From the NCBI GenBank assembly GCA_902517315.1, contig CABYBP010000031.1, positions 1 through 7,453 of the forward strand: DNA of 7,453 bases. The letters are read 5' to 3'. A program made the translations under genes and the position numbers. The first letter of the stretch is position 1, and every line of letters begins with the position of its first letter. Origin of the DNA: an uncultured Alphaproteobacteria bacterium (GTDB lineage: Bacteria; Pseudomonadota; Alphaproteobacteria; HIMB59; GCA-002718135). This document shows positions 5,861-7,453 of the stretch, one piece after another. The notes beneath the pieces are model-generated. The model was not told the origin of the DNA and made no database searches. It worked only from the letters and a program-made list of their open reading frames with translations.

Positions 5861-6610
5861 TTAGGCAGTGAGTGAAGATAGAACATTATCATCTACCTCA
5901 AAATTTGATGATACAACTTGTACATCGTCGTTGTCTTCTAAAACTTCAAGTAATTTAAATAGTTTATCTGCTGCATCTTTCCCAATATTTATATTATTTT
6001 TACTTTTCCAAATTAAATTTGTAGAGCTTGTCTGACCGTATTTTTTAATTATTTTATCATTAAGTTCATGCAAATCATTTTGATCACAGTATATTGAATA
6101 CTCTGTGTCATTAATTTCATAATCTTCAGTATTATTTTCAATAAGAAATTCTAGAAGCTGATCTTCTTTTACTAAATTTTTATCAAGAGTAATATTACCA
6201 AATCTATCAAAACCAAAACTAACGCTTCCCGTTTCACCCAAATTACCACCATGTTTGCTAAAAGAAGACCTAATTTCAGCAGCTGTTCTATTTTTATTAT
6301 TTGTAAGTGCTTCAACTATTATTGCAATGCCTTCAGGACCATACCCTTCATATCTTACCTCTTCAAAATTACTATCAGGATCATTCCCTTGACCTTTTTT
6401 AATTGCTCTCTCAATGTTATCTTTTGGCATATTTAGCGACTTGGCTGAAGCAATTGCAGATCTTAACCTAATATTACTTTCAATATCTTCACCGCCTACT
6501 TTGACAGAGACAGATATTTCTCTTCCAAGTCTTGAAAATATTTTTGCTCTTTTTTTATCTTGAGCACCTTTACGATGCATAATATTTTTAAATTTCGAGT
6601 GCCCTGCCAT
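5861..6610 (-). CDS. yebC: YebC/PmpR family protein
   Basis: YebC-family proteins are cytoplasmic. They were long annotated as transcriptional regulators, and recent work on some members points to a role in translation on ribosomes stalled at proline-rich stretches. The 249 residues are full length for the family. They open with MAGHSKFKNIMHRKG and KKRAKIFSRLGREI (about 18-31), then NMPKDNIERAIKKG (about 60-73) and EVRYEGYGPEGIAIIVE (about 83-99), all family hallmarks. The usual Trp after MAGHSK is Phe here. The ATG at 6608-6610 lacks a clear ribosome binding site. A TATAAA on the minus strand about ten bases before it could be a -10 element giving a near-leaderless message, but this is weak. 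ymdB lies 79 bases upstream and the nuclease-like gene 14 bases downstream. Confidence 0.95.
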   Translation of the reverse strand: MAGHSKFKNIMHRKGAQDKKRAKIFSRLGREISVSVKVGGEDIESNIRLRSAIASAKSLNMPKDNIERAIKKGQGNDPDSNFEEVRYEGYGPEGIAIIVEALTNNKNRTAAEIRSSFSKHGGNLGETGSVSFGFDRFGNITLDKNLVKEDQLLEFLIENNTEDYEINDTEYSIYCDQNDLHELNDKIIKKYGQTSSTNLIWKSKNNINIGKDAADKLFKLLEVLEDNDDVQVVSSNFEVDDNVLSSLTA

Positions 6611-6658
6611 TTTGAGTAGATTTATAAATATTTAATCCGATGTTAGTAAAGATATAAA

Positions 6659-6682
6659 ATATTAGATAAATGTGTCTAATAT
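6659..6682 (-). terminator. Weak hairpin after ymdB, possible terminator or attenuator
   Basis: Eight perfect base pairs, ATATTAGA with TCTAATAT, enclose an eight-base loop eight bases after the ymdB stop codon. On the minus strand it is followed by TTTATATC. The stem is A/T-rich and the U-tract short, so termination would be partial at best. It may be a chance palindrome in A+T-rich DNA. Confidence 0.3.
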
Positions 6683-6689
6683 ATGTAAA

Positions 6690-7453
6690 TTATGTTTCTT
6701 GAATTGGAGTAATATTGTTAGCTAAACCAGTATTATCATCGACATCTATTAAAGCACCGCATAAAGTTATATTTTCAGTCACTGGAGTAAATCTTCCCTC
6801 AGCCCTATATCCTTTAACAAATCCATGGATTGGGTTATTTATATCGAAACCAATTATTGAATTATAATCACCTGACATTCCAACATCTGTTTGATAAGCT
6901 GTGCCCTTAGGTAAAATCACACTATCCGCTGTTGGAACATGAGTATGAGTACCTAAAACTGCTGAAACTTTTCCATCAACATAATAACCAAAAGCTTTTT
7001 TTTCAGAAGTTGCTTCACCATGCATATCAATTATTATACTGTCGCATGTGCTACCTAACTTCTCTTTTTGAAGAAATTCGATTATACTTTTAAATGGATC
7101 ATCCAACGATAAGTTCATGAACAATCTTAGCATTACTTGTACTACAATAACCTTTTTTCCATTTAAAAGTTCAAGCTTATAATAACCTTTTCCTGGAACA
7201 CCGTCAGGGTAATTCAAAGCTCTTATTATTTTAGGATTTTCTTCAATATAAGATAGCATGTCCCTTTGATCCCATGCATGATTCCCAAGTGTAAGTAAAT
7301 CTAATCCACTAGAAAATAATTCTTCTGCATCTTTTTTTGAAAGTCCATAACCTGAAGTAGCATTTTCACTATTCGCTATAATTATGTCTGTATTGTATTT
7401 AGATTTGAGAGTAGGAATAATTTCTTTAATTTTTTTCCGTGAACCTTTGCCTA
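6690..7453 (-). CDS. ymdB: YmdB-type (TIGR00282) metallophosphoesterase, N-terminus beyond right edge
   Basis: This is a calcineurin-like metallophosphoesterase of the YmdB family, whose studied members hydrolyse 2',3'-cyclic nucleotides and may influence cyclic nucleotide signalling or RNA turnover. The frame is open from the right edge to the TAA at 6690-6692, giving 253 visible residues; roughly the first ten, including the GD metal-ligand motif, are outside. Metal-binding motifs appear in order: SEN (Glu at 7365-7367, Asn at 7362-7364), LGNHAWD (Asn 7281-7283, His 7278-7280), DMHGEA (His 7020-7022) and GTHTHVP (His 6945-6947 and 6939-6941). The family's TDVGMSGDYNSIIGFD stretch is also present. 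The ATG at 7257-7259 is internal, inside conserved sequence right after the GNHAWD motif, and is not the true start. The gene next to yebC is the usual alphaproteobacterial arrangement. Confidence 0.93.
   Translation of the reverse strand, partial: GKGSRKKIKEIIPTLKSKYNTDIIIANSENATSGYGLSKKDAEELFSSGLDLLTLGNHAWDQRDMLSYIEENPKIIRALNYPDGVPGKGYYKLELLNGKKVIVVQVMLRLFMNLSLDDPFKSIIEFLQKEKLGSTCDSIIIDMHGEATSEKKAFGYYVDGKVSAVLGTHTHVPTADSVILPKGTAYQTDVGMSGDYNSIIGFDINNPIHGFVKGYRAEGRFTPVTENITLCGALIDVDDNTGLANNITPIQET

Noticed and set aside
6251..6436. Plus-strand frame with Cys- and Phe-rich sequence inside yebC
   Set aside because: It is antisense to the conserved YebC core, and its composition is that expected from complementing Lys/Glu-rich codons.
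6590..6592. Phe in place of the usual Trp in the YebC MAGHSKW opening
   Set aside because: It is a conservative aromatic change in an otherwise intact full-length protein, so it is not evidence of decay.
1..7453. CRISPR array, insertion sequence, tRNA/rRNA gene or defence system
   Set aside because: No regular direct repeats, terminal inverted repeats, transposase motifs or RNA gene signatures were found on either strand. Nearly all bases are explained by the ten coding regions.

Overview
The window holds ten protein-coding genes, all transcribed from the minus strand, with no convincing gene on the plus strand. In transcription order (right to left) they are ymdB (N-terminus beyond the right edge), yebC, a small PD-(D/E)XK nuclease-like gene, tolQ, tolR, tolA, tolB, pal, cpoB (ybgF) and tilS (C-terminal part beyond the left edge). 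The DNA is strongly A+T-rich and the genes are tightly packed, with several overlaps and few spacers above 70 bases. The gene order and an alphaproteobacterial-type TolA C-terminal domain suggest a streamlined, low-G+C alphaproteobacterium, for example a free-living marine lineage of the SAR11/HIMB59 kind. The lineage is an inference; there is no rRNA in the window to fix it.

Region 6690-7453 is most of a YmdB-type metallophosphoesterase. Region 5861-6610 is YebC. Region 5553-5846 is a 97-residue protein with the residue pattern of a Holliday-junction-resolvase-like PD-(D/E)XK nuclease. It sits where many alphaproteobacteria carry ruvC-ruvA-ruvB, and this is the most unusual point of gene content. 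Regions 1395-5547 and 400-1317 are the Tol-Pal system. TolQ and TolR form the proton-driven inner-membrane motor, TolA spans the periplasm, TolB is the periplasmic beta-propeller, Pal is the peptidoglycan-binding outer-membrane lipoprotein, and CpoB is the TPR regulator linking Tol to peptidoglycan synthesis. TilS, the tRNA-Ile lysidine synthetase, overlaps the end of cpoB by four bases.

Several start sites needed correction. pal most likely starts at 1916, after a good ribosome binding site and downstream of a TATAAT element. tolB starts at the ATG at 3333. tolR appears to use TTG. ymdB runs on past its first in-window ATG to the window edge. The clearest non-coding signal is a G+C-rich hairpin (1353-1374) between pal and cpoB. 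On the transcribed strand it forms a 9-bp perfect stem closed by a GAAA tetraloop.

Apart from the nuclease and this hairpin the window is conserved housekeeping content. I see no mobile element, CRISPR array, RNA gene or defence island.
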